A stretch of 6,700 nt of DNA from Gammaproteobacteria bacterium (GCA_029882235.1 JAOULB010000116.1:1-6700), one strand, 5' to 3'. Counted from the stretch's first letter, positions 1 to 6,228 are shown. Notes: generated by a model not told the origin, from the letters alone. Translations and numbers: made by a program.

Positions 1-652
1 CCGCTGAGAGTGAGTTCGCCACTGCCAGACCCAGATCATTATGGCAATGCACCGAGAAGACCGCCTTGTCAGAATTTGGGATGCGTTCCCTGAGCTGCTT
101 AATCAGATTGCCGAACTGCTCAGGGACGTTGTAACCCACGGTATCGGGAATATTCAGGGTGCCGGCACCGGCATCGATCACCGCCTCGAGAATGCGGCAA
201 AGAAAATCGGTCTCTGAGCGACCGGCGTCTTCAGGGGAAAATTCAACATTGTCGGTAAACTGGCGGGCCAGCTTCACGGCTTTGACGGCCTGCTCAACCA
301 CCTGATCCGGCTCCATGCGCAGCTTCATTTTCATATGAATGGGTGAGGTGGCGATGAAGGTGTGGATGCGGCCTGAATTGGCGCCTTTTAGGGCTTCACC
401 CGCGCGTTCGATATCTTTATCCAGTGCGCGGGCCAAACCACAGACGGTGCTGTCCTTGATGCTGCGGGCCACGGCCTGCACCGACTCAAAATCTCCGGGG
501 CTGGCAATCGGGAAACCGGCCTCGATGACATCCACCCGCATGCGTTCCAGACCCTTGGCAATCCGGACCTTTTCGTCTTTGGTCATGGATGCACCGGGGC
601 TTTGTTCGCCATCACGCAGGGTGGTATCAAAAATAATTAAACGATCAGACAT
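1..652 (-). CDS. leuA: 2-isopropylmalate synthase, N-terminal part (cut by left window edge)
   Basis: LeuA condenses acetyl-CoA with 2-oxoisovalerate to give 2-isopropylmalate, the first committed step of leucine synthesis in the cytoplasm. The visible 217 residues cover most of the catalytic TIM barrel. Residues 8-18 carry the family motif FDTTLRDGEQS, with the metal ligand Asp14. Residues 199-208 carry the HCHND segment, with metal ligands His202 and His204, the same numbering as E. coli LeuA. LNIPDTVGY (residues 166-174) is also typical. The remaining barrel and the C-terminal leucine-sensing regulatory domain lie outside the window, so feedback control cannot be judged. The ATG at 652 is preceded by a good GGAGAG ribosome site at 659-664, and the N-terminus MSDRLIIFDTTLRDGEQ matches the family start. 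It is the last visible gene of the leftward cluster, 84 bases after pssA, and uses the product of the upstream ilv genes. Identification is firm. Confidence 0.97.
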   Translation of the reverse strand, partial: MSDRLIIFDTTLRDGEQSPGASMTKDEKVRIAKGLERMRVDVIEAGFPIASPGDFESVQAVARSIKDSTVCGLARALDKDIERAGEALKGANSGRIHTFIATSPIHMKMKLRMEPDQVVEQAVKAVKLARQFTDNVEFSPEDAGRSETDFLCRILEAVIDAGAGTLNIPDTVGYNVPEQFGNLIKQLRERIPNSDKAVFSVHCHNDLGLAVANSLSA

Positions 653-676
653 ACTTTACTCTCCAGACAGGCCGTC

Positions 677-705
677 ATTATGACATGGCTGCAGATAAAT
701 CCGAA
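677..705 (-). promoter_or_regulatory. weak candidate promoter in front of leuA
   Basis: On the minus strand the pssA-leuA gap contains TTCGGA (705-700), a 17-base spacer and CATAAT (682-677). The -10 box matches the sigma-70 consensus at five of six bases, the -35 at only three of six. A start of transcription near 670 would leave a leader of about 18 bases before the leuA ATG. The -10 box sits within a small palindrome, GTCATAATGAC (684-674), which could be an operator or chance. No leucine-codon leader peptide or terminator hairpin is visible here, so classical leu attenuation is not supported. This is a guess from sequence only. Confidence 0.22.
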
Positions 706-736
706 CCGAACTCACTCAAAGATATGGAGGATCAGG

Positions 737-1504
737 CTAAGAATCGTTGGCGGCTTTATGCTGAGCCCGGCGCTCCTGCCGGCGCTTGCGCAATTCAAAC
801 AGGGTATAAACAATCCCGGAGAGAGAATAAATCAGGAAGCCAACAAACAGCATCAGCGGAGGACTGGTTGAGACCAGTACGATAATCAGGACAAACAGCA
901 GCAGGCCAACAAAGGGCACTTTGCCCTTCCAGTTAATACCCTTGAAGCTGTTATAGCGAATATTACTCACCATCAGCACCCCAGCCCAGATGGTCAGCGC
1001 CATGGCAATCATATTGATATTCTCACCGGCGGGGAGATAGGTCTCACCGACCCAGATCATGCCCGCAATAATTGCTGCGGCTGATGGACTCGGCAGGCCC
1101 TGAAAATAGCGTTTGTCGGCAGTGCCCACCTGAGTATTGAATCGAGCCAGTCGCAAAGCCGCACCTGCGGTGTAAATAAATGCCGCCAGCCAGCCCAGTT
1201 TACCCATGCTCGCCAGGCTCCACTCATAAACGATCAGCGCCGGGCCAATACCGAAGGAAATCATGTCGGCCAGACTGTCGTATTCGGCACCAAAATCACT
1301 CTGGGTATTGGTCAGTCGGGCGACGCGGCCATCAATACCATCGAGCAGCATGGCAATGAAGATGGCTATCGCAGCAGATTCAAACCGACTATCCATCGCC
1401 GCAACAATGGCATAAAAACCGGTAAATAATGCCGCGGTAGTAAAGAGGTTAGGCAGTAAATAAATGCCTCGACGGGGTTGGCCTTCACGAAATTTTTTTA
1501 TCAT
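737..1504 (-). CDS. pssA: CDP-diacylglycerol--serine O-phosphatidyltransferase (phosphatidylserine synthase, membrane type)
   Basis: This integral membrane enzyme makes phosphatidylserine from CDP-diacylglycerol and serine, the precursor of phosphatidylethanolamine. The 255-residue protein carries a complete CDP-alcohol phosphatidyltransferase signature: Asp58-Gly59-x2-Ala62-Arg63-x8-Gly72-x3-Asp76-x3-Asp80, with Asp55 just before it. The segment RGIYLLPNLFTTAALF (residues 12-27) and YFQGLPSPSAA (133-143) are typical of type II PssA. About seven or eight hydrophobic segments are visible (roughly 18-37, 43-57, 82-97, 103-120, 140-152, 163-180, 196-214, 215-237), followed by a basic tail from residue 239 (RKRRQERR). 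The ATG at 1504 follows in-frame stops and is the only reasonable start, but no Shine-Dalgarno sequence is visible before it, only an A-rich stretch. It lies 72 bases after the psd-like gene, normally its functional partner. Length and motifs are intact, so activity is expected. Confidence 0.95.
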   Translation of the reverse strand: MIKKFREGQPRRGIYLLPNLFTTAALFTGFYAIVAAMDSRFESAAIAIFIAMLLDGIDGRVARLTNTQSDFGAEYDSLADMISFGIGPALIVYEWSLASMGKLGWLAAFIYTAGAALRLARFNTQVGTADKRYFQGLPSPSAAAIIAGMIWVGETYLPAGENINMIAMALTIWAGVLMVSNIRYNSFKGINWKGKVPFVGLLLFVLIIVLVSTSPPLMLFVGFLIYSLSGIVYTLFELRKRRQERRAQHKAANDS

Positions 1505-1576
1505 TTTTTATCAATGTTCGTTCTGGTAGATCTGATGCTAACTCAAAAGCGCTCAGAAGGAAAACACAAGCATAGC

Positions 1577-2188
1577 TTATTCATGTATATATTCACCCAG
1601 TAACTCACTACCGGCCTGAACAGTATCTCCCGCCTTTAGAAAACATCGCGCCGTAACCGGGATATAGACATCAATAACGGCACCAAAGGTAATATAGCCG
1701 CAACGCTGCCCCTGTCCGACGCGTTGCCCAGCGGTGATATTGCAACTAATTTGACGGAACAGGCGCCCTGGTCGCAGTACAACCACGACATCATCCTGCT
1801 CATCCGTCTGTACCTGTACCGCACGTTCACCCGGATTATCATGCCGCGCCCAGGTATTGATCACCTTGCCTTCGGTAATACTCCGTAGCGAGTTCATACC
1901 CAATGGCGACATTTCCAGCGCCAGTTTGGTCGCCTGACGATCTAAATAGGGATCGTGCTCCTCGCTGACCGAAATGACGCGGGCATCCACTGGGCTCACA
2001 ATCCCCAGCGGTGCGGATGAAACTTCACGCACCGGATCACGAAACATCCAGGCCATAAAGACAATCAGGAGCCAGCCCGGCGTAACGATCGCGCCCAGCC
2101 AGACATGCAGTGCAATCAGTAAAATGATGGCACTGAATATGACGGGTTTGCCCTCCGGGGCAACAATGGAATGACTTGCAGCTGCCAT
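1577..2188 (-). CDS. phosphatidylserine decarboxylase homologue, probably a pseudoenzyme (catalytic Ser and His replaced)
   Basis: This is the short (about 200-residue) form of Psd that in other proteobacteria sits between ilvC and pssA. Family members are proenzymes that cut themselves at a Gly-Ser bond; the serine becomes the pyruvoyl cofactor that decarboxylates phosphatidylserine to phosphatidylethanolamine. Seen here: a hydrophobic membrane anchor (about 15-48), the conserved FRDP (49-52), SPVDAR with the conserved Asp68, and CGYITFGAVIDVYIP (163-177), which aligns with the usual RFGSRVDVYLP. The self-cleavage serine is Ala170 (GCC codon at 1681-1679). The usual histidine of the NVHSQRSP region is Asn99 (AAC at 1894-1892), and the loop after residue 112 is shorter than in active forms as I recall them. 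Two of the three Asp/His/Ser triad members are thus lost while the reading frame is intact. By known chemistry it cannot form a pyruvoyl group; a structural or regulatory role beside PssA is an inference. The start context is weak (AGG three bases before ATG). Confidence 0.85.
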   Translation of the reverse strand: MAAASHSIVAPEGKPVIFSAIILLIALHVWLGAIVTPGWLLIVFMAWMFRDPVREVSSAPLGIVSPVDARVISVSEEHDPYLDRQATKLALEMSPLGMNSLRSITEGKVINTWARHDNPGERAVQVQTDEQDDVVVVLRPGRLFRQISCNITAGQRVGQGQRCGYITFGAVIDVYIPVTARCFLKAGDTVQAGSELLGEYIHE

Positions 2189-2196
2189 AGACCTGT

Positions 2197-2227
2197 AAAA
2201 GAAAAGGCCAGTTATATAACCGGCCTT
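2197..2227 (-). terminator. Rho-independent terminator between ilvC and the psd-like gene
   Basis: Read on the minus strand, AAGGCCGGTTAT (2227-2216) pairs with ATAACTGGCCTT (2215-2204). This is an almost perfect 12-base inverted repeat with a single G-U pair; in practice it is a stem of about 9-10 pairs with a short AU-rich loop. It runs directly into TTTTCTTTT (2205-2197). The hairpin begins six bases after the ilvC stop codon and the T-tract ends eight bases before the psd-like ATG. Read on the plus strand the hairpin has no T-tract after it, so it acts for leftward transcripts only. It probably ends, or partly ends, the ilvIHC message and stabilises its 3' end. Confidence 0.85.
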
Positions 2228-2233
2228 CCTTTG

Positions 2234-3250
2234 TTAGTTTTTGTCCTTATCCACCAGTTGATTGGCTTTAATCCAGGGCATCATTTCGCGCAGCTTCTCG
2301 CCCACCTGCTCAATTGGGTGTTCGGCGTTAAGGCGACGATAGGCCGTCATGGATGGATAGTTAGAACTACCTTCAAGAATAAACTGCTTGGCATACTCAC
2401 CGGTCTGGATGTTATGCAGGGCTTCTTTCATCGCCCAACGACTTTCGTCATTAATGACTTTAGGGCCAGTAACATATTCACCATACTCGGCATTATTTGA
2501 AATGGAGTAGTTCATATTGGCGATACCACCCTGATACATCAGGTCAACGATGAGTTTCAGTTCGTGCAGACATTCGAAGTAAGCCATCTCTGGGGCATAA
2601 CCGGCTTCAACCAGAGTTTCAAAACCGGCCTTAACCAGCTCAACCGCACCACCACAAAGGACTGCCTGTTCACCGAACAGATCCGTTTCAGTTTCGTCTT
2701 TAAATGTGGTTTCGATAATACCGGTACGACCACCACCGACGCCTGAGGCATAAGACAGTGCAACATTTTTCGCTTTACCAGAAGCATCCTGGAATACGGC
2801 GATCAGATCAGGAATACCACCACCATTCACAAACTCGTTACGCACGGTGTGTCCAGGTGCCTTTGGTGCAATCATGATGACATCAAGATCGGCACGGGGA
2901 ACAACCTGGTTATAGTGAATCGCAAAACCATGCGCAAAGGCCAGAGTGGCACCTTTTTTCAGATTGGGTTCGATATCTTCTTTATACAGCTGTGACTGAA
3001 ATTCATCAGGCGTCAGCACCATAACCAGATCAGCACTGGCAACGGCGTCTTTAACATTCTTAACAGTCAGGCCAGCCGCTTCGGCTTTTGCCGCAGAGGA
3101 AGAACCCTCACGCAGGCCCACAGTCACATCAACACCGGAATCTTTCAGATTATTGGCATGGGCATGGCCCTGTGAACCATAACCTAAAATGCTAACTTTC
3201 ATTTTCTTGATGATAGAAAGATCACAATCTTTATCGTAGTAGATATTCAT
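2234..3250 (-). CDS. ilvC: ketol-acid reductoisomerase (NADP+), class I
   Basis: IlvC isomerises and reduces 2-acetolactate or 2-aceto-2-hydroxybutyrate to the dihydroxy acid, the second common step of valine and isoleucine synthesis, using Mg2+ and NADPH in the cytoplasm. The protein has 338 residues, the standard short class I length. The Rossmann motif GYGSQGHAHA lies at 23-32. LREGSSSAAKAE (46-57) is the arginine/serine-rich loop that favours NADPH. His108 is in AHGFAIHY and Lys130 in APKAPGH. The metal and substrate residues Asp190, Glu194, Glu226, Glu230 and Ser251 are all present, in DLFGEQ, FECLHELKLI and SISNNAEYG. The ATG at 3250 has a good AGAGGA site at 3262-3257. It follows ilvH by 37 AT-rich bases without a visible terminator, so co-transcription with ilvIH is likely, and it is followed by a strong hairpin terminator. 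No IlvY-type regulator gene is adjacent. Everything looks intact. Confidence 0.98.
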   Translation of the reverse strand: MNIYYDKDCDLSIIKKMKVSILGYGSQGHAHANNLKDSGVDVTVGLREGSSSAAKAEAAGLTVKNVKDAVASADLVMVLTPDEFQSQLYKEDIEPNLKKGATLAFAHGFAIHYNQVVPRADLDVIMIAPKAPGHTVRNEFVNGGGIPDLIAVFQDASGKAKNVALSYASGVGGGRTGIIETTFKDETETDLFGEQAVLCGGAVELVKAGFETLVEAGYAPEMAYFECLHELKLIVDLMYQGGIANMNYSISNNAEYGEYVTGPKVINDESRWAMKEALHNIQTGEYAKQFILEGSSNYPSMTAYRRLNAEHPIEQVGEKLREMMPWIKANQLVDKDKN

Positions 3251-3287
3251 TTTTGTTCCTCTAACTTCTATTTCTATAATTTAAAAT

Positions 3288-3782
3288 CTAAATATGTAAA
3301 CAGCGTGAACCACGTGAAATACCTGTGGTACCAGAACGTACCGTTTCGAGTATGTCGGACTGCTGCATGGCTTCAATAAATGCATCGAGCTTATTACCGT
3401 CACCGGTAATTTCGATGGTAAACATGGCATCGGTAACATCAATCACACGACCACGGAAGATGTCGGTCATGCGTTTAACTTCTTCGCGTTGCTCGGCGGT
3501 ATTGGCAACCACTTTGATTAACATCAATTCACGTTCAAGATGTTCACCTTCAGTAAGGTCTGCCAGCTTAACGATATCGATCAATTTGTTCAGCTGCTTG
3601 GTGATCTGCTCGACAATCTCATCTGAGCCTGTTGTTACCAGCGTCATACGTGACAGGGTTGGATCTTCAGTCGGTGCGACTGTTAAAGACTCGATGTTAT
3701 AACCCCGCGCAGAAAACAGGCCTGCAACCCGTGATAATGCACCGGCTTCATTTTCCATTAACAGTGAGATGATATGACGCAT
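3288..3782 (-). CDS. ilvH: acetolactate synthase small (regulatory) subunit
   Basis: IlvH binds the catalytic IlvI subunit, raises its activity and carries the valine feedback site. The 164-residue protein has an N-terminal ACT domain (about residues 3-76: RHIISLLMENEAGALSRVAG onward) and the C-terminal ACT-like domain of the family, ending in SRGSRCLHI. Asn11, Gly14 and Asn29, the positions that form the valine site in E. coli IlvH, are all kept, so valine inhibition is expected. An in-frame ATG five codons upstream (3797) exists, but the start at 3782 is preferred: it gives the usual MRHIISL N-terminus and overlaps the ilvI stop by one base (TAATG at 3784-3780), a classic translational coupling, with GGGAG about nine bases upstream. 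Because translation is coupled to ilvI, the frameshift in ilvI could lower ilvH expression if it is real. Confidence 0.96.
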   Translation of the reverse strand: MRHIISLLMENEAGALSRVAGLFSARGYNIESLTVAPTEDPTLSRMTLVTTGSDEIVEQITKQLNKLIDIVKLADLTEGEHLERELMLIKVVANTAEQREEVKRMTDIFRGRVIDVTDAMFTIEITGDGNKLDAFIEAMQQSDILETVRSGTTGISRGSRCLHI

Positions 3783-5499
3783 TAGATCAACTCCCACTCT
3801 GGAGCCATATGCATTTCATGCTGGCCCTTACCTGCGGCAATCATCGGATACACGTTTTCTTTCTCATCAGTAACGAAATCAAGAAACACGAGTTTATCCT
3901 TCATTGCAAAGGCTTCTTTCAAAGCACCTTCGACATCGGCAGGTTTATCGATACGCATACCAACATGGCCATAGGCCTCTGCCAGTTTGACAAAATCGGG
4001 CTGCACTTCCATATGTGATTGTGAATAGCGCTTCTCGTAAAAGAATTCCTGCCACTGCCGTACCATACCCATGTAACTGTTGTTCAGGTTGATCACCTTG
4101 ATAGGTAAATGATATTGCTGTGCCAGTCCCAGCTCCTGAATACACATCTGAATACTGGATTCACCAGTAATACAGGCCACGGGCGCATCGGGATAGGCAA
4201 CCTGTACACCCAGCGCCGCCGGCATACCAAAGCCCATGGTGCCGAGACCGCCGGAGTTAATCCAGCGACGGGGTTTATTAAAGTTGTAAAACTGTGCTGC
4301 AAACATCTGGTGTTGACCAACGTCTGATGTCACAAAGGCATCACCACCAGTCACTTCACAGAGTTTCTCAACAACAAACTGAGGTTTGATCAGGCCACTG
4401 TTGCGGTCATAGCGCAGACAATCTGCTGAACGCCATTTGTCGATCTGTTTCCACCAGCTTGCGATGGCTTTGCTATCGATATTTTTCTTCTGGCTCTTTA
4501 GTTCTTTCAACATGTCCGTCAGTACCGCCTTGATGTCGCCAACAATCGGAATATCAACACGCACTGTTTTAGAAATGGAAGCCGGATCAATATCAATATG
4601 TACAATCTTTGCGTTCGGACAAAACTGTTTCACGTCACCGGTCACACGATCATCAAAGCGTGCACCAATGGCGAGCAAGACATCACATTCATGCATGCCC
4701 ATATTGGCTTCATAAGTCCCATGCATGCCCAACATACCGACGAACTGTTTATCGGTACCCGGATAGGCACCTAGCCCCATTAAGGTGTTGGTAATGGGAT
4801 AGCCCAGCGTTTTAGTGAGCTCGGTGAGCTCTTCGCTGGCTTCACTCAGAATCACACCACCACCGGTGTAGATCATTGGGCGACGTGCAGCAACAATCAG
4901 ATCCAGTGCACGCTTGATCTGTCCCGGATGTCCTTTTACTGTTGGGTTATATGACCGCATCGAAATCTCTTTTGGATATTCGTATTCGATCTTCGTCTTG
5001 GGATCCGTCATGTCTTTGGGTATATCGACAACCACAGGGCCAGGTCGACCGGTGGTGGCAACATAGAAGGCCTTCTTCAGGGTTGAGGCCAGCTCATTCA
5101 GATCCTTAACCAGAAAATTGTGTTTAACACAGGGACGCGATATCCCACCATATCGACTTCCTGGAAGGCATCACTGCCGATAAAGGCACGCGGAACCTGT
5201 CCAGTCAGAACAACCAGAGGGATTGAATCGAGATAGGCTGTGGCGATACCGGTGATCGCATTAGTCGCACCCGGACCTGAGGTCACCAGGGCCACGCCGG
5301 GTTTACCCGTCGCGCGCGCATAACCATCCGCCGCATGGGTCGCACCCTGCTCATGACGCACCAGAATATGTTTGACCGCATCCTGTCTAAAGATGGCATC
5401 ATAAATATGCAGTACGGCTCCACCGGGGTAACCGAACACATGTTCGACACCTTCGTCTTTCAGGAACTGGACAACGATCTCAGCACCACTGAGTTTCAC
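3782..5499 (-). pseudogene. ilvI: acetolactate synthase large (catalytic) subunit, interrupted by a one-base frameshift
   Basis: The enzyme joins two pyruvates, or pyruvate and 2-oxobutyrate, to 2-acetolactate or 2-aceto-2-hydroxybutyrate using ThDP, Mg2+ and FAD, the first common step of branched-chain amino acid synthesis. In this sequence it is split. Residues 1-119 are read from the GTG at 5499 and then run out of frame to a TGA at 5100-5098. The rest is read in another frame from 5143 to the stop at 3784-3782. Adding one base near 5144 gives 572 residues, the normal family length. The first part has VFGYPGGA (21-28), the ThDP-activating Glu50 in RHEQGA, and VTSGPGATN. The second has RFDDRVTGD (about 282-290), GGLGTMGFGMPAALG, and a ThDP/Mg motif GES...NN (446-448, 473-474) where GDG or GEG is usual. 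GTG is the only usable start: TAG lies three codons upstream, and GGGG lies about nine bases before it. The two halves are strongly conserved, so the break is recent or a sequencing error. Confidence 0.9.
5143..5146 (-). other. frameshift site in ilvI
   Basis: The minus strand reads GTG GG|ATA TCG CGT at 5148-5135. The upstream frame reads GTG GGA TAT (VGY), while the family sequence VDMVG-I-x-RP requires GTG GGN ATA. One base is therefore missing after the two Gs at 5145-5144, most simply one G of a GGGG run reduced to GGG. Beyond the site the upstream frame gives 14 unrelated residues and stops at 5098, whereas the other frame at once gives ISRPCVKHNFLVKDLNEL, the expected continuation. No known programmed slippery motif is apparent. 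Confidence 0.9.
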
Positions 5500-5518
5500 A
5501 ACTTTCTACCCCTCAGAT

Positions 5519-5544
5519 AAAAAACCGCCCGTGGAAGGGCGATT
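5519..5544 (-). terminator. intrinsic terminator in the ilvI leader (attenuator-like)
   Basis: On the minus strand AATCGCCC (5544-5537), loop TTCCAC and GGGCGGTT (5530-5523) form an eight-pair stem with one G-U pair and a GC-rich core. The stem runs into TTTTTT (5524-5519). It lies 20 bases before the ilvI GTG, and no other leftward gene lies upstream that it could terminate, so it sits in the ilvI mRNA leader. The ribosome site GAGGGG begins just after the T-tract. This position is that of a transcription attenuator for the ilvIHC cluster. No leader peptide rich in Ile/Val/Leu codons was found, so the control signal is unknown. Confidence 0.75.
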
Positions 5545-5574
5545 TAGATACAAACCGAAATTAGTAAAAAAGCT

Positions 5575-5612
5575 ATTATAATCAGTATCCTCAATAAAAT
5601 GCACCGTGTCAG
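5575..5612 (-). promoter_or_regulatory. candidate sigma-70 promoter of the ilvI cluster
   Basis: Reading leftward, CTGACA (5612-5607; five of six to the -35 consensus) is followed by a 17-base spacer and GATACT (5589-5584; four of six to the -10). A perfect TATAAT lies a little further on (5580-5575), with a poor -35 (TGCATT, 5603-5598) at 17 bases. Either would start transcription roughly 60-80 bases before the ilvI start codon, so the terminator hairpin at 5519-5544 would be inside the leader. Which box is used cannot be told from sequence. Confidence 0.55.
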
Positions 5613-5708
5613 GCTGGAAAATTAAGTAAAAATTGATGTTTTATGCCGGTTCGAAGCAATCTGGCATTCAAATCTGGAGCGCAGCGCCAATCACGCAATC
5701 ATCCAGAC

Positions 5709-5752
5709 TTGTGAAATTACACGAATAACGCATAATAAGGGCCAGATATAAT
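5709..5752 (+). promoter_or_regulatory. candidate promoter for the DUF4124-MIF gene pair
   Basis: TTGTGA (5709-5714; four of six to the -35) is followed after 16 bases by CATAAT (5731-5736; five of six to the -10). A perfect TATAAT lies at 5747-5752 but lacks a good -35 at proper distance. Both point toward the gene starting at 5779. Transcription would begin about 20-40 bases before its ATG. Confidence 0.45.
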
Positions 5753-5778
5753 TCGACTTTTTAGAAACAGGCACTCGG

Positions 5779-6219
5779 ATGATGAAAACAAATTCTGCCC
5801 TGACTGGCCTCTTAATCAGCTGCTTGCTGAGCCTCCCCGCCATGGCCGGAACCTATAAATGGATCGATGCCGATGGCAATGTTGTCTACTCACAGAATCC
5901 TCCACCCGAGGGCCAGTACGAAGCCATCAAAGTCAAACCCACACGCAGCACAGGTGCGGGCAATAAATCATTCGACTCAAAAAAATGGCTGGATCAATCC
6001 AGTGCTGATCGCAAGGACAAAAACAAGGTCAAATCTGCCGTAGAGAAAAGCAAAAAACTACGCAAGGAAAATTGCGACAAGGCCAACAAGCAACTGCAGT
6101 ATTACACCCTCTACCGTCGTGAAAAAAATGAAAAAGGTGAAACGGTCCGTATACCCGATAGCAAGCGTGAAGCAGGTGTGAAGGAAGCAAAAGCAGCGAT
6201 CAAAGAGTTTTGTGACTAA
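5779..6219 (+). CDS. secreted DUF4124 domain-containing protein
   Basis: This is a 146-residue protein of unknown function. A Sec signal peptide is visible: Met-Met-Lys start, hydrophobic core LTGLLISCLLSLPAMA (residues 8-23) and an AMA cleavage site before Gly24, so the mature protein should be periplasmic or otherwise exported. Immediately after comes the DUF4124 signature TYKWIDADGNVVYSQNPP (25-42), a small beta domain common in gammaproteobacterial envelope proteins. The rest (about 60-146) is very lysine-rich and probably helical, with two cysteines (Cys99, Cys145) that could form a disulfide. The ATG at 5779 or the adjacent ATG at 5782 may be used; the ribosome site is weak (AGG about nine bases upstream). 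It is nine bases upstream of the MIF-family gene, probably in the same transcript. The family's role is not established, and the domain does not identify a partner or substrate. Confidence 0.9.
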   Translation: MMKTNSALTGLLISCLLSLPAMAGTYKWIDADGNVVYSQNPPPEGQYEAIKVKPTRSTGAGNKSFDSKKWLDQSSADRKDKNKVKSAVEKSKKLRKENCDKANKQLQYYTLYRREKNEKGETVRIPDSKREAGVKEAKAAIKEFCD

Positions 6220-6228
6220 GGCAAGGCC

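Larger units (their letters stand above)
5500..5778. other. divergent intergenic region between ilvI and the DUF4124 gene
   Basis: This stretch of about 280 bases holds no convincing gene. It contains the ilvI leader with its terminator and promoter on the left, and promoter boxes for the rightward genes on the right. The middle (about 5640-5705) holds a direct repeat AATCTGG (5658-5664 and 5671-5677, 13 bases apart) and a small GCGC-A-GCGC palindrome at about 5679-5687. These might bind a regulator such as Lrp, but they match no specific operator I can name. Confidence 0.6.

Noticed and set aside
339..683. Plus-strand open frame of 114 codons
   Set aside because: It lies antisense to leuA, whose motifs are unmistakable in the other strand; its translation has biased, domain-free composition.
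674..684. Palindrome GTCATAATGAC as an operator
   Set aside because: It is only five bases per arm, with no second copy or known regulator match; mentioned only with the weak leuA promoter.
1488..1503. Run of seven A followed by T at the pssA start as a programmed slippage site
   Set aside because: The frame continues cleanly into a complete pssA, and slippage there would only yield out-of-frame product; no supporting signal.
2171..2500. Plus-strand open frame of 109 codons across the ilvC end
   Set aside because: It overlaps the 3' end of ilvC and the terminator on the opposite strand, with no ribosome site and no recognisable domain.
3325..3702. Plus-strand open frame of 125 codons
   Set aside because: It is antisense to ilvH; the Ser/Ile-rich translation reflects the reverse of ilvH codons.
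3782..5035. Stand-alone C-terminal gene starting at GTG 5035
   Set aside because: The frame continues upstream to 5143 with perfectly conserved IlvI sequence, and the fragment lacks the first catalytic domain, so it is part of the frameshifted ilvI.
5658..5677. Direct repeat AATCTGG x2 as a regulator binding site
   Set aside because: Two seven-base copies can occur by chance and match no operator I can name with confidence.
5668..5733. Possible 21-residue leader peptide (MRYSCNF...) upstream of ilvI on the minus strand
   Set aside because: It has no ribosome site, few branched-chain codons and no run of them, and lies upstream of the best promoter and far from the terminator.
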